Part shown: piece after piece, positions 10,907 to 22,774 of the stretch
Position numbering within the stretch: the first letter of the stretch is position 1
Layout: each line of letters starts with the position of its first letter
Source of the DNA: Pseudopyrenochaeta lycopersici
Lineage: Eukaryota > Ascomycota > Dothideomycetes > Pleosporales > Pseudopyrenochaetaceae
Reading direction: 5' to 3'
Assembly: GCA_003313425.1 (NCBI GenBank)
Contig: NHZP01000010.1
Coordinates: 930,001 to 994,000 of the forward strand
DNA: 64,000 nt
Notes under the pieces: model-generated
Seen by the model: the letters and a program-made list of their open reading frames with translations, nothing else
Told to the model about the DNA's origin: nothing
The model's database searches: none
Program-made: the position numbers and the translations under genes

Positions 10907-12306
10907 ATGCCTTCACACAATATTGTTGTTCTCGCAGGTAAGTGATGTCCCGCTCAAATATTCAAATTCTGGGACTAAATCAAGCTTAGGTGACGGCGTT
11001 GGCCCTGAGGTAACACCCCATTGCTCCTCTTGAATTCTGACGCTTACATATAACATCAAGGTCGTTGCGGAGGCACTCAAGGTACGATACATGAAAACTA
11101 ACGTACGACTACTTATTGACATTCTCTAGATCCTAAAGGTCGTCGAGAAACACACAGACAATTCCTTCAAATTCCAAGAGCATCTGTTTGGAGGCGTATG
11201 TAGCCCAAAATGCCGCGATTGCAAAGCTCTGACATTCTCTAGTGCTCAATTGATGCACACAACAATCCCCTAACGGATGAAGCTCTTGCAGCAGCGAAAG
11301 GGGCAGACGCCATCATCCTCGGTGCAGTGGGCGGTCCGGTAGGAAGCTTCCAACTTTTATCATGCCACCAAACATTATTAACAAGAAGTTTAGAAATGGG
11401 GAACCGGAACGGTTCGTCCCGAGCAAGGTATCCTAAAGCTCCGTAAAGAACTTGGCACCTTTGGAAATCTACGGCCGTGCTTCTTCGCCTCCGACTCGCT
11501 TGTGGAATCATCACCCCTCAAAGCCGACCTCGTCCGCGGTGTCAACTTCAATATTATCCGCGAACTTACAGGAGGCATATACTTTGGTGAGAGGAAAGAG
11601 GACGACGGCGATGGCAAGGCCATGGACACAGAGCCGTACAGCGTTGAGGAGATTGAGCGAGTGGTGAGATTAGCAGGCAGCCTTGCGTCTGTTGAGGACC
11701 CCCCCGTACCAGTCTGGAGCTTGGACAAGGCGAATGTTCTTGCAACATCACGGTTATGGCGGAAAACATTCGAGCGCATTATGAAGGACGAGTACCCTCA
11801 TCTCAAGTCTGGCACTCATCTCATCGACTCGGCGGCCATGCTTATGATCAAGAATCCAAGATCGCTGAACGGCGTTGTTGTGACCAGCAACTTATTTGGC
11901 GATATCATCAGCGACGAGGCCAGTGTGATCCCAGGCAGTCTCGGACTACTACCCAGTGCCAGCTTAGGTGGCATTCCTGACGGCAAGACCAAACTCAATG
12001 GTATCTACGAGCCTATTCACGGTATGTAACGCTAGGGCAATTGAATATCGCATCCGCTCACAGTGTGTAGGTTCTGCACCAGATATCGCCGGTCAGGGCA
12101 TCGTCAACCCAGTCGCAACTGTCCTGTCGATCAGCATGATGTTCAAGTACTCATTATGCCTTCCAGAGCTCGCGCTGAAGATTGATGAAGCCACAAAGAT
12201 CACGATTGACAAGGGTGTTCGAACGAAAGACATCGGCGGCTCGTCAACTACCAGCCAGGTCGGTGATGCGATAGCTGCGGAGCTTGAGAATCTCCTTAAG
12301 AAGTAG
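10907..12306 (+). CDS. LEU2: 3-isopropylmalate dehydrogenase
   Basis: Oxidative decarboxylation of 3-isopropylmalate to 2-oxoisocaproate with NAD+, the third step of leucine synthesis. Seven exons: 10907-10937, 10990-11009, 11061-11081, 11130-11195, 11243-11338, 11394-12021, 12071-12306, giving 365 residues, the usual family length. The joined N-terminus reads [19 protein letters not shown]. Further hallmarks are [20 protein letters not shown], the substrate-binding loop around [19 protein letters not shown], the metal-site motif [20 protein letters not shown], and the NAD-binding [20 protein letters not shown] spanning the last intron. All introns are about 45-55 nt with GT/AG ends, and exons 2 and 3 are only 20 and 21 nt. 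Decoy ORFs in the 5' half arise because frame changes at each microexon. Confidence 0.96.
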
Positions 12307-13211
12307 GATCGAATCAAAAGTATGGTTTGACATGAATAGCTACTTCAGTGACCATGGCAAGTGTCAAAAGTGTGGCGTTAGGTAGTCGTGTTTCAATCAC
12401 GTCGTATTCTTGGCATAGCTTGGATCCATTGAGCGAGACGCCGAAGAATGTGATTCCCTACACTTACTTCTCTGCCGTTGATTGCTCACACCTCTTCTGT
12501 CCCCCTTTCCCTTCATTTAAACTTTTACCTTGGCCGTCACTATCATCTTGTCCCTCGTCCAAAAGCAATGCACGCGACAAAAAGTCTATGCGAGCCCACG
12601 AAGAGCACGTCCCCACAATTTCGTGGTCAGGAACGCAAATTGAGAGTACTAATTCATCGTATCATCGCAATCTTCTAAATAAGGTGCATTCATCGGCCAT
12701 GCCGAAGTTGACTTCTGCATTGTCGAAGCGCAGCTTCGCGATCGTGCACGTCAGTTCACGGTAGGCTACTGAGCAGCTGAGCAGTCAGCTCGCCGCCACT
12801 ACACCGTACAGGGTACACCTACCCCATATGGCCAAACCTAGCTTGACGAAAGTTGAGGTTACTCCACAATATGTCTATGTAGCCAATCCGACATTCCGCT
12901 TTACTCTGATAGTCGACAAGGCCCGTTGAGCGAACTCTCCCACCACTAAATACCAAGAATCAGCCCCGCAGGACTAAGCTCCTCGGATTGCACATACTGA
13001 AACGAGAATAGGAACAAGCTGTACTTCAGCCTTTGAATATGGCGTTTGCGGTGAGAGCTTGGTACCCGCTGATCAGCGAGTTGCCGACAGCCTCAAACTA
13101 CGTGAAGAGGGTGGTATAAGGGGAGGTGGAGCCATTCATAAAGCGATGCTGAACTAACCACTGGAACTCACAGTAACAATAGTCCTACGATACTCTCAAG
13201 CAATTGTCTCA
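12307..13211. other. intergenic, tandem genes
   Basis: 3' flank of LEU2 and promoter side of the hemerythrin-like gene. A 138-codon ORF at 12348-12764 has no recognisable character. Confidence 0.55.
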
Positions 13212-14191
13212 TTGTCCACCAAAGCTCTTGTTATAACAAAAACATACATCGCAAGCATTGTCGCAATGTCTACAACCACAGCGACACAGACCGTGACCGC
13301 ATCCACACCGCAAGTTGTCACGATGGCAGAGAAGATTGATACAAACATACCCAACCGTTGCTCCATATCGCAATTGTACTCTTGGCAAGAAGGCCCGATG
13401 TCCCTCATCCCGACACCTTTCTCTGAGACCGGACATACAGACCAGTACGTACCATTACAGAAACGTCAAGACCGCTACTGATTCATAGCCTCAGATTCAC
13501 AGCCTCGGCTTCCGAAATGGCCCTCGTACATAACTGCATTATCCGTGCCTTGAATTCAATATACATCCAAGCACCACACGTCCCAGCTACTGAGTACATG
13601 AATTTCGTCCCCTACAGTCTGGCCACCTACCAAGGCCTGACAGCACACCACGATGGGGAAGAGGAATTTCTCTTCGTAGAATTGGAGAAGATGACGGGTG
13701 AGGAAGGCATAATGGAGGCGAATGTGCAGGGGCACAGGGATTTCGACACAAAGTTTGAAGAGTGGGGACACTGGCTAGAAAGCTGTGCGGCGAAGCGTGG
13801 CAGTTTCTCCCCAGATAAATGTCGTAGCATGATGGACGACTTCATGCCGCCACTTTCTGCTCACTTGGCTTCTGAGATCCCTTCTTTGATGGCCCTCTCA
13901 CGATTCGGCGATGCGGTTGATCTACAAGGTCTAATGAAGAAAGAAGGAGACAAAGCAATGGGCGGCATGTCTAAGACGACACAACTTCCCATCTTCCTTC
14001 TCAACCATGATACCACTTTCGAGTCCGGGATTCACACTTTTCCACCCGTACCTGCACCCGTGCGTTTTGTGCTGCGCAACGTATTTGGAAGATGGCAAAG
14101 CCAATGGTGGCAGTTTTCGACCTGTGGGTTTGATGGGTTGCCTAGAGAGCTGAAGTTCCTGGGGGCAGCGGGAACGTCAGGGAAACAATGA
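13212..14191 (+). CDS. hemerythrin-like (HHE) domain protein
   Basis: Two exons, 13212-13444 and 13489-14191, 311 residues from the first Met; an in-frame Met at 13266 (MSTTTATQTV) is an equally good start and gives 293. The 44-nt intron has GT/AG ends and keeps frame, joining HTD to HLRFTASASEMALVHN. Hemerythrin features: an H-N pair in the first helix (LVHNCIIRALNSIY), HHDGEEEFLF with His and Glu spaced as in HHE domains, a later GHRDF, and HLASE near the domain end. These would form a carboxylate/His-bridged di-iron site that binds O2 or NO; that is family knowledge, not shown here. The last ~60 residues (PVPAPVRFVLRNVFGRWQSQ) match the tail I recall from fungal HHE proteins. No signal peptide is obvious. 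Confidence 0.85.
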
Positions 14192-17100
14192 TGAGGGGTG
14201 ATATAAAGTAAATATTTAAAGAAGTAGACGATGTTGAGGGGCGAGCAGTATGAAAGAGCATAATGGAGTTTAGACATTGAGAATTAGAATTCACCACGGC
14301 GCTTCATTGAAATAGACACGGTCATTATTATTCATCCAAAGAACAAGAATTTCGAAGAATGAACAAAACTTTCGTATGTATACGGGATATCGTGAGTGTG
14401 AGATTCGGTTTTGAACTTGTCCAGAAATGGTAATGGTTCCTCCTTGCAACTAAGCCTACCTGGTCAACTACACAAAAGCTATCTTGGCGGTGACTGTACC
14501 AACGTGTATCGAATGCTAGACTACAATTGTTGCATACGATTTCAATTGGACTCAATGCGACTACAGGAGCTGATTGCATGATTTTACTGCAGTTTCGCAA
14601 AAGAAAGCGATGTCTGTTGCAATAGTCTAAACATGCTTAGGGTGTGAAGCTTGTACATTTCGAACGATGGACGTTGGAGATGCTCAGATGAGGATAATCT
14701 TCGGTGCCGCTGTACAATAATGAAGAAAGAAAACGTTTGGACGTAGGATTTCGAGAAAGAGGAGGGGGATTGGGACACACGCAAAGAATAGACAATTTAG
14801 CCTGATACCTATTATGGTTTACGTGTACTAACTTGGCAGCATGATTGGCATAGTGGATCTGAACAGCTTTGCATGCCTCTGGTAGAAAACAAATCAGACG
14901 CGTAAGACGGTGTGACTGAATTCGGCTTCTGTGGTAGGAGGATAAATGAAGAATTTTGAATAGCTGCAGACGCTCGAAGAGCTTTTTTCCAAAGTAGGAC
15001 GCGTTAGCTCGGAAGAACAGCATCATAAAGCTGAAACCTGCGATGCATACTGCAATGCAAAGCATCAATCCTCCTCTAGGACTGAGATGCCCGATTTCCA
15101 TATTGCCCGGCATACAAATCTGGAAGCGAACTCTCCATGATCCAGGTTTATTACCTTCGCCTATCATTAGATGAGTGTGCAGCTCGCGTAGCAAAAGTAT
15201 TCCCATCATTGATGACGTGATATCAACACACTCAGTCTTGATCGTGCAGTTGCTGCGACTTCCTAAGAATAGGGCTGAGAGGGCATCAAAATTCGTTAGC
15301 TATTGGTGTATTTTCGCAATTGCGAAGAAGGCGCAAGGTGACAGATTTCAATTATCGCAAATAGGCGAGTATCATTCTCAGACCCATGCTCCTTCTTCTA
15401 CCGGCCCGTACGCCAATTCTCCGATGCCCAAAGCGAGTGGGATACTTAGCGGTTGCATCCTGAAGACATGCTATTCAAATTGCGGTGCCGTTGTTGACAG
15501 CGTTCATGTTATGTCACTGGTCTAAAAAGATATCAAGGGCGGTGCACAAACATCCTTTAATTGAAAAGACACCTGTCAAACAAACGGGCGACGAAACATG
15601 AGAAGCTACCGAATCACGCGGGGTTACTTCGCCTAGGGTGCCCATGTCTGTCATCAATTTCTAGCGGGCCGCGATAGGTACCCGTGCAGATAAGGTCTCC
15701 CAATCGATAGAGCAGGTGTTGCGCGTGGTGAAACAGTAGGGTGAGTGAATCGACTAGGGTGAATGTTAGCTGTGTGACGAAGCGCTTCATCGTGACTCTG
15801 AGTTTGGACTGTGAGAACGCTGGCTGGCTGGCTGGAATTGGAAGGGATGAGCGATATGAGATTGGCTTTTGATGGGAACCTTCGGTGAGATTTGATGATG
15901 AGAATTCTTGGAATCTGACGATGATACTTTATGACATCCGCGGACAAAACTGAGTCCCACGTTGATGAGCGCCTTATTTCTAGACCACCAAGTTTGGCTT
16001 TGATTTGTCCTTGATCATGATGTTTAGAATACTGTGAAATGTATACGCTTTCAAGGGTCCTATTGTATTCCTAGGCGGTCATTGAGGAGACCCGGCAAAA
16101 GCCAAGCAGGGGATACCCTCAGGGTCAGCGCCCTAGAACGCCTCAGCGGCTTCGCTAATGGGGTTTTTCCTTATTCCAAAGAGCCCTTTTCGTGCTCTGC
16201 CGCATTTGGTAATGATATGAAGCATGGGTGAAAGGAAGAATTCACACCTGAATGCCGCGTTGGATGCCGCTTTCCGGACCCACGGAGGCGACATTAGGCC
16301 TGGCCACGGGCGGATATCTGGAAAGGGGATACCAAGTAACCCCTGCAGTATGTACTTCTGAACACAAATGGATTACACCCGGTCGCCGGGAGGGGTCACT
16401 GCAGAAATTCTGCTGTGGCCAAGTTAGACACATGCACACAGTGACATGTGTCCGCATACTGCTAAAACGATGGCAGTGTGGCCTATTCGAAGAGCATCTT
16501 GCGTGGCAATTGACCCAAAGGAGCAGGACGTAAATTGTCTGTAAAGCGCCGAGAACCCAACACAACTCGGCGTGCTGATGTGGGATGACTATTGCAGCCC
16601 GAAACCCTTGAAGAACAAATGTGGAGTCGAGGTCCAGGGTTAGTGTGATGCAAGGTCACGGAGTTCAGGAGCAACTTTTGGAAGGAGGGGTTCAGGCACG
16701 TGGCGGGAGTAAGCGAATGGTCTTATCGATATGGCTGCAATCACTCCGACGGCGCGAGTGCCGAAGCATCTCCCTGGAGATCGCCGCACAATCAACGGCC
16801 TTCGATGCAAACAACCAGGGCAAACAAAGATGCGGTTGCACAGTTCCGACGATGAAACCGACCCTCTTCCTGTCTATGATTGATCCTTTCGAAATGAGGA
16901 AGAGAAAGGAAACCTTTCGTTTGTGATTGTTCGGTTTGCCACTCTTGGCAGGAACAAGCGCCGCCGCTACTCCAAAAACAGGAAAGCTTGAAACACGACT
17001 TGAGCCTCGCCAGCCAGAAACGCTGGAAACACCACCGCGATCCCGGACGAAGCACCCACAAGAGCGCTCGACACACCACAGGCTCCCGCGTCTCGCTGTT

Positions 17101-17662
17101 TCAAAACAGTGCGGTCAAGTCCGTGCCTGCAGGTACGCGAGCCGGTCTCCCTCACATTGGACTGCGGCGCCCCAGGGGTATCCGCTCAGATCCACATCCT
17201 TCAACCTCTGGACTAAGCTGCTGGTCGCACGTCGGCTTGCAGGCGCTGACTCTGTAGGCGCACCGATGCGGAAGCGCAGATGCACTGACGGGGCCTCTTC
17301 CCCAGCCGACAGGAGACGATTTAAAGGCTGAATGCCACCCACTATGGAAGAGGGCATCACTTTCCGTGACACACATTCCCTCGTGACAAGCAAGCCTTTG
17401 TCGACATTCTTTCTACATTCACTCCTTTGTGTTCGAAAGCGCAGGGTCGTTTTTCTTCTTTAAGCTCCCTTGTTTCTGCTCATCGTCCACACAGCTCTTT
17501 GGCTGTACCTTCGAGATACCAGGACATTGTGAACGGATCACCCTTCTTCACAACCCTAGGCTTTTTCTGTGATTAAAGCCTTTTCGATTCTTCACTTGAT
17601 ACCCAGAACACTCACTTGTTCATAACAACCACATTCCTTACGATTCTTCCCCTTATCTCACA
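14192..17662. other. long gene-poor interval
   Basis: About 3.5 kb with no gene I can support. A 190-codon minus-strand ORF (14637-15209) has one hydrophobic stretch (GGLMLCIAVCIAGFSFMMLF) but otherwise random composition; it may be a relic or chance. Other ORFs (15654-15947, 16242-16565, 16927-17331) overlap opposing frames and look spurious. The last ~270 bases are C/T-rich and are probably promoter and 5' UTR of the LPMO gene. Confidence 0.5.
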
Positions 17663-18865
17663 ATGTTCACCAACGTCCTTTCTCTGTTCGCCCTGGCTGG
17701 CGTTGCTCAATCTCATATGAGCATGTACTATCCACCACCTCTTGGTGGAGCTCCATCAATCAACAAGCAGTCAACTGAATTGGACTCTCAATTCAACTAC
17801 CCTCTCGGTTGCTGCGGTGCTGACGGCCCTACCAAGCCTTCGCCTGGTCTCTGCCGTGGCCATCTTGACAAGTTCGATACTGAGACTGCATCGGTAACCT
17901 GGGAGGCTGGCCAAGATGCTCACTTCCAGCTTACTGACTACTCATACGACCCTGGTGCGCCTGGATCCACTCATGCTGGAGGTTCCTGCCAGGTCGGCTT
18001 CTCCGTTGACAAGGGTGCGACATGGAAGGTTGCTGCTTCCTACCATGGCGCTTGCCCTCATCCCTCTGAAGACGGATCGCCCGAGGCCCAGACCTTCGAC
18101 TTCAAGGTCCCTACCGGCATGCCCGAGGGTGATGCTCTCTTCGCCTGGGTCTGGCTCAACCGCGAGCACGAAGCCTTCATGAACTGCGCAAAGGTCAAGA
18201 TTGGCGCTGGCTCTGGTAACAGCACTACACCTTCTCAACCTAGCCAGCCAGCTCAGTCAGGCGCTGCGCCGAACCCACCGACCCAGACTCAACCATCCAC
18301 ACAACCGCAGCAGCCAGATGATGACGAGGAGCCTGCAGCTCCAGTTCCCACCTCCCGCGCTGGTGGTCGCCGCCCAAGGCCCACTACTACTACCACTACC
18401 ACCGTCGTCACTACGGTCCGATCACGGCCATCTAGAACTCCTTCCCCTGATTCCAATGAGGAGAGCAGCTGGTCCTGGCCCTCTCGTCCTCATCGCGAAG
18501 TTAAGCAAGGTTCAAGGCGTTACCAAGTCGATGGCTCCCGGTGCGAGTGCCGCCGTGATGAACTCACCCTTGCCGCACGCTGCTCCTGCGAGGCCCCCGA
18601 GGAAAAGCGTGGAGCTGTCGAGCGTAAGGCTCTCCGCTTGCACCGTCGTACTTTCTACAAGCGTGTCGACGCTTGCAACTGGGACTCTGCGCCTGCCATG
18701 GAGGTTTCCTACTACACTGAAGACGCTAAATGCGCTCCCAATGCTAAGATCAACAACCCTACTAGCGATGACTTCGAGCTTAAATGGGACGTGTCTTGCG
18801 GTGCTGTTGAAGGTGGCAGCGAATACAACTTGAAGACTATGACATGCAACATGTACGGAGCATAG
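17663..18865 (+). CDS. secreted lytic polysaccharide monooxygenase, AA11-like, with C-terminal extension
   Basis: Single exon, 400 residues. Signal peptide MFTNVLSLFALAGVAQS, with predicted cleavage exposing His18, the N-terminal histidine of an LPMO copper brace. The catalytic domain (~18-188) has an AA11-like layout: HMSMYYPPP, THAGGSCQVGFSVD (second brace His104), SYHGACP, and FAWVWLNREHEAFMNCAKV. AA11 enzymes oxidatively cleave chitin, so chitin is the likely but unproven substrate. Phe172 sits where the AA11 structure I remember has an axial Tyr (MYMNCA). After a Ser/Thr/Pro-rich linker (~190-285) comes a basic, Cys-containing tail (~287-400) with CECRRDE, RCSCEA and a final block ending LKTMTCNMYGA, which matches no binding module I know. 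Exported, probably cell wall or extracellular. Confidence 0.85.
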   Translation: MFTNVLSLFALAGVAQSHMSMYYPPPLGGAPSINKQSTELDSQFNYPLGCCGADGPTKPSPGLCRGHLDKFDTETASVTWEAGQDAHFQLTDYSYDPGAPGSTHAGGSCQVGFSVDKGATWKVAASYHGACPHPSEDGSPEAQTFDFKVPTGMPEGDALFAWVWLNREHEAFMNCAKVKIGAGSGNSTTPSQPSQPAQSGAAPNPPTQTQPSTQPQQPDDDEEPAAPVPTSRAGGRRPRPTTTTTTTVVTTVRSRPSRTPSPDSNEESSWSWPSRPHREVKQGSRRYQVDGSRCECRRDELTLAARCSCEAPEEKRGAVERKALRLHRRTFYKRVDACNWDSAPAMEVSYYTEDAKCAPNAKINNPTSDDFELKWDVSCGAVEGGSEYNLKTMTCNMYGA

Positions 18866-19360
18866 ACGGCGCCGACAGATACAGAAGATCTTACTTTCTT
18901 GTCACATACCCTTTTGAATTCTCCTCTCTCGTTCACATGTTTATGGACGCTGGTCCCTTTCTTCTTTTCTTCATGAGGTCAAGTGGCTGCACGTCGCGCC
19001 CTAGTACCCATGTCTCTTTAGCTTCGGTTACGCCTAGAGTAACACGAACATTGCATATGCCTTACGGCTTGGCTTGGCTTGCTGTCACAGCATTTGGGGG
19101 AAAAGGGTTGGTGTTTCTCATCGTCCCACGTCACTCATGCATATAACATCTTACGAAAACGGTTGGGTTGGGTACAAGGAAAACGGAAACCGGTGTACAA
19201 AGGGCTGGGGGGATCACAAATCAATTAGCATTTGGCATTCGCTATTACAAATACCACATCATGAGAGACAAAAGACTTTCGCAAATTTTGGTGAATATTT
19301 ATTCCTTAGATTGCACTCGACTAGTTTCTGGTCGTGGGGTATAAAGACGACCAAAGTTAT
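18866..19360. other. intergenic, convergent 3' flanks
   Basis: 3' flanks of the LPMO gene (+) and the CON-10 gene (-); only short random ORFs. Confidence 0.55.
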
Positions 19361-19644
19361 CTAAGAAGCCTGTCCACCCTTCCTACCGGCCTCCTTGGCC
19401 TTCTCGCTACCCTTCTCAAAGCTGCCGGATGACGCCTGGCCACCCTGGGAAGCGATGTCGTGCTGTTAAAAGTGTAAGAAGCAGGTCAAAAACAATAAAT
19501 GTAAAATGTGAATCATACCTGCTTGTCGGCATCCATTGACGCGAATCCACCGCTATGGGAGTGCTCGCCGCCCTTCTTCGCGGCTGCCTGGACCTCCTCT
19601 TTTGGGCGGTTGGCGAAGTTTCCGGGGTTGTCATTGCCAGACAT
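19361..19644 (-). CDS. con-10: conidiation-specific protein CON-10 family (KGG stress protein)
   Basis: Two exons, 19644-19519 and 19462-19361, 75 residues, with a 56-nt GT/AG intron. The protein is hydrophilic and Gly/Lys/Ala-rich: MSGNDNPGNFANRPKEEVQ, AAAKKGGEHSHSGGFASMD, and at the C-terminus AKEAGRKGGQAS. The repeated K(K/x)GG...GGFASMD/GGQAS pattern is that of Neurospora CON-10 and bacterial KGG stress proteins, small unstructured proteins that accumulate in conidia or under stress. The gene is too small and split to stand out as one long ORF. The name follows family similarity; orthology is not tested. Confidence 0.88.
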
Positions 19645-22322
19645 GACGATGATTGAGAAGTCGATTTACTAAAAAGGGATAATGGTGATTTGCTGATTGT
19701 TGTTACGAAAAGTGGTGCAGTAACCTTCAATGCAGATGAAAGATGAAAGATAAGGGGGTTCTTATACTTTGTCAGCAGACTCTATACGATGTCGTTGTCG
19801 TCAGCATATCGTCAGGTTGGTAATTGCTTTAAAAACGATGATGAAATTTAGCCTCTGTCCGTCGTCCGCATATCGACGTATTCGAAGCACAACTACATCA
19901 CATCCTGCTCGATATACCGCATGCGGCTTACTTCCCGTCACCCCTGTCACCATATAATAGCTTAAAAGAGCTTTGCGACGATCAGTACATGGGCTTTGAG
20001 CTTTATAAGCATGCAGCTCACGATTCTTGACCTTTGAATGCTTGTTACTCGTTAATGCGAAGCCGCATACATTACGTTAAGGACTTGTTAAGTGCTAATA
20101 GGCACACGAATGAGCGGAGTTAGATCGACTGTTGTTAAAGACATTAAGTTGGTAACTGCGGGGCAATGCTGTATGTATGAGGTCTGGGTGTCATAATCTG
20201 GGTGGGGGCGCTTATGGACGTCGCTGATGTTGACGCTAGTCTCGTTCCTCCCGAAACGTGATTGCGCGAAAGCGTGATTATCATGACGCGATGATGAGGA
20301 ATGATGCATAGAGCCAGCCAGAAAGCGATTGAATCGTGCGATTAACGAACCGAGCTAAAATCACATTACTCACCCTGATTTGAGAGCTGGAATTGAGCCG
20401 ATACGTTCGTCATTATTGATGGTTTTGCCGCCGTCCTCGTACCACCTTTTGTCACACCATTGAATATGGAGTACTGGTACTCACAGCGTGACGGACTGCT
20501 TGGCGCTGAATCCAGGCGCGGTAATTCATTATCTTCGCCAAGTATAAAGGTCAATTAGTCCATACTTAGATATATACTTTTCGATGGCATTCTCTTGATC
20601 CTGGGTATGGTGACACCCTAATGTCTCCCGGTAGTATCATTCACAACGGTCCTGAACATTCAGAATCCAAAGTGAAACCTCACCATGTTTCGCTGCGTCA
20701 CACCAGCCTTGCACATGGCTTGAATCAAAATGCAGACTCGCATGAGAGGGACTTAGATCGCGCTCTTGCCGGCCACATATAGGATGGGAATGAGCGGGCC
20801 CTTGCATCTACCAGTTCCGGCTGCCTTCCAAGTGAGAAGACTTGCATTTTGGTGACAACTTGTTCGACTATTTATTGAAAAGCAGATTAGGCGGCGCCTC
20901 TTGTCCAAGCATTTTGCGTCAAACAGTCAAGTCAGTAGAGACAATGTCTTTAGCAATGTGTTCAGCCACGGTCACACATCTTAGATGACAGCAAAGGAAA
21001 TATTGCGTGTTTTCTGGATACATTGGCTGTCTTGCGATCCAACCCCATCCGACACCTCCCTAAGCTGCGCAATTATAAGCCACTGGCGCTGGCGCTGGCA
21101 ATACTGAACGCTGTAGGGAGAATTCGCCAGTCTTCACCTCTTGAATATCAAACATTGCCCAAAATTGCGGTTGCGACCCAACAACTCAGATGCAGGTCAA
21201 TTTGCGACCCACGGTATAGCTCCCTTGTGGCCAGAGCTACAATTGAGGGCTTGCAAAACGACACATCCTCGACAAAGGGGCCGAGACATAGTCATTCACT
21301 TTAATTGACAGCGGAAGCGTTCACGACATGACGTTAGCATGGTAACAATGGAAAGGAGGCAACAGAATCTACAATGATGTTTGGACAACTGCATTGACTG
21401 TGACCAAGCCTCGCAAGCCTAGTCTCAGCCCTTCCGAGTCGTTTTCGCATGTGTTGGTGCAGCCTTCAACCACTTGTGATATCGCCAAGGGTGCTAGAGC
21501 CTGCCAGCATGCTCATGAGGACAAGTCTAGGAGTGAACACAACAGAGAGATTGCCAGCTTAACATGAGCATAGAAGCTGGGACATCGGCGATCGTTTTTT
21601 CATATTCTTTCCTGATAGGATACCACAATGGCTACGCATCCAAAACGTCCATGTTAATTGATTGCGCGACCTCAGCACACATCTTAGACTCTTTGAGATA
21701 TGTGCAACAATTCAAGGCATTAAGGAAGGACACAAGGGCTCCAAGATGGTCATGCTTAGAGTTCGTTATCGCAGTGGTTGCTCAATTCTGCAGGCGGCCT
21801 GCCACGTTGTTTTTTGTCTTTGGTTCGCAAGGCAGACTCGTCTTCAGGGTTGCAGAGCTAAGATTGGGAAGGTACGGTTCAGCAAGCGAATTTTGGGCAA
21901 AATAGCGTGATAAGGGATTTATTGATCCCCTCGTTACACGGCTTCGAAGCTCTTTAGGGACTACTTTCCGGTGAATGAGCAGTGGCACCTTACTATTGAT
22001 GGGTTACGGCGAAATGTGTGCCCTTGAGACTGCGTAAAGAAAGCCAGGGTTTGGACAAAAAAGGTGTGCAGAAAAAGTGGAGAACACCCATCCGTTGCTA
22101 CCCAAGGGTATACCGAAAACATCACGAAGGCGTCTTTGTTGCGTCAATCATAGAAGACTATGGTTGGTGTGCTGCAACAGGAGTCACATTTGATTTCCGG
22201 TTTGCTATTATTCTCCGCCCGTTGACCCCGCTCCTGGGATGCAGTGCTCACTTTTTTGATCCTCTCAACGTCATTGCTTGCCAACGCTTGCAACATTTTC
22301 GAAACTACCAATTAGCTCCATC
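19645..22322. other. long gene-poor interval
   Basis: About 2.7 kb between divergent genes. ORFs such as 21564-21905 (113 codons) have no recognisable domain and the DNA looks like ordinary intergenic sequence. No tandem or inverted repeat, RNA gene or transposase remnant was recognised. The last ~100 bases before 22323 are C/T-rich and probably leader. Confidence 0.5.
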
Positions 22323-22774
22323 ATGCCTCTACAGATATCCAATGGACAAGACGAGACTAAAATAAAGCTTGAAGTGGACGCTCTGCTCGAAAATGGTTGG
22401 GTTGTCAAAGATGACATTCTACTGGAGAAGATTTACCACGTTAAAACTTACACCAAAGTCGTTGTAAGGAGAAATGCTGGCTTTCTCAGCAAAGCTGATA
22501 TTTTAGGACCTGCACAACTTGATTGCAATCAAAAGCAAGTCAGTAAATTATCATGCAAAAATGCTCACTGTACGAATCCGTCACCATGAATATCAACAAA
22601 TTAATAGGCATGCAGGAGTTCGGCACCCTTACTGTGCAGTGGACGACACACAACCCTCGTGGACTCTCCGATAAAGACATTCATATGGCAAAATACAGTG
22701 ATGAACAAGCAGAGACTATTGGAACGGTGAAGCCGAGCGAAGCTCCTCGATGCGGTGCTCCATCATCTGCCTAA
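22323..22774 (+). CDS. pterin-4a-carbinolamine dehydratase-like protein
   Basis: Family role: dehydrates 4a-hydroxytetrahydropterin, recycling the pterin cofactor. Three exons, 22323-22463, 22507-22569 and 22616-22774, 120 residues, the usual size. Exon 1 gives LEVDALLENGWVVKDDILLE then IYHVKTYTKVV; exon 2 gives DLHNLIAIKSKSVNYHAKML; exon 3 gives EFGTLTVQWTTHNPRGLSDK then DIHMAKYSDEQAE. Both introns have GT/AG ends and preserve frame; for the second, the acceptor at 22615 keeps frame whereas the nearer AG at 22606 does not. The family normally has N-H-H-P at the active site; here it is N61-Y62-H63-A, so the first catalytic His is replaced. His80 in WTTHNPRG is kept. The protein may be inactive or altered. 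The C-terminal ~15 residues are divergent. Confidence 0.82.

Noticed and set aside
14637..15209. 190-codon minus-strand ORF with one hydrophobic stretch
   Set aside because: No recognisable domain, random-looking composition outside the hydrophobic part, and no supporting splice structure; at best a relic.
22570..22615. Acceptor at 22606 for the second intron of the dehydratase-like gene
   Set aside because: It breaks the reading frame; the acceptor at 22615 keeps frame and the family motif.
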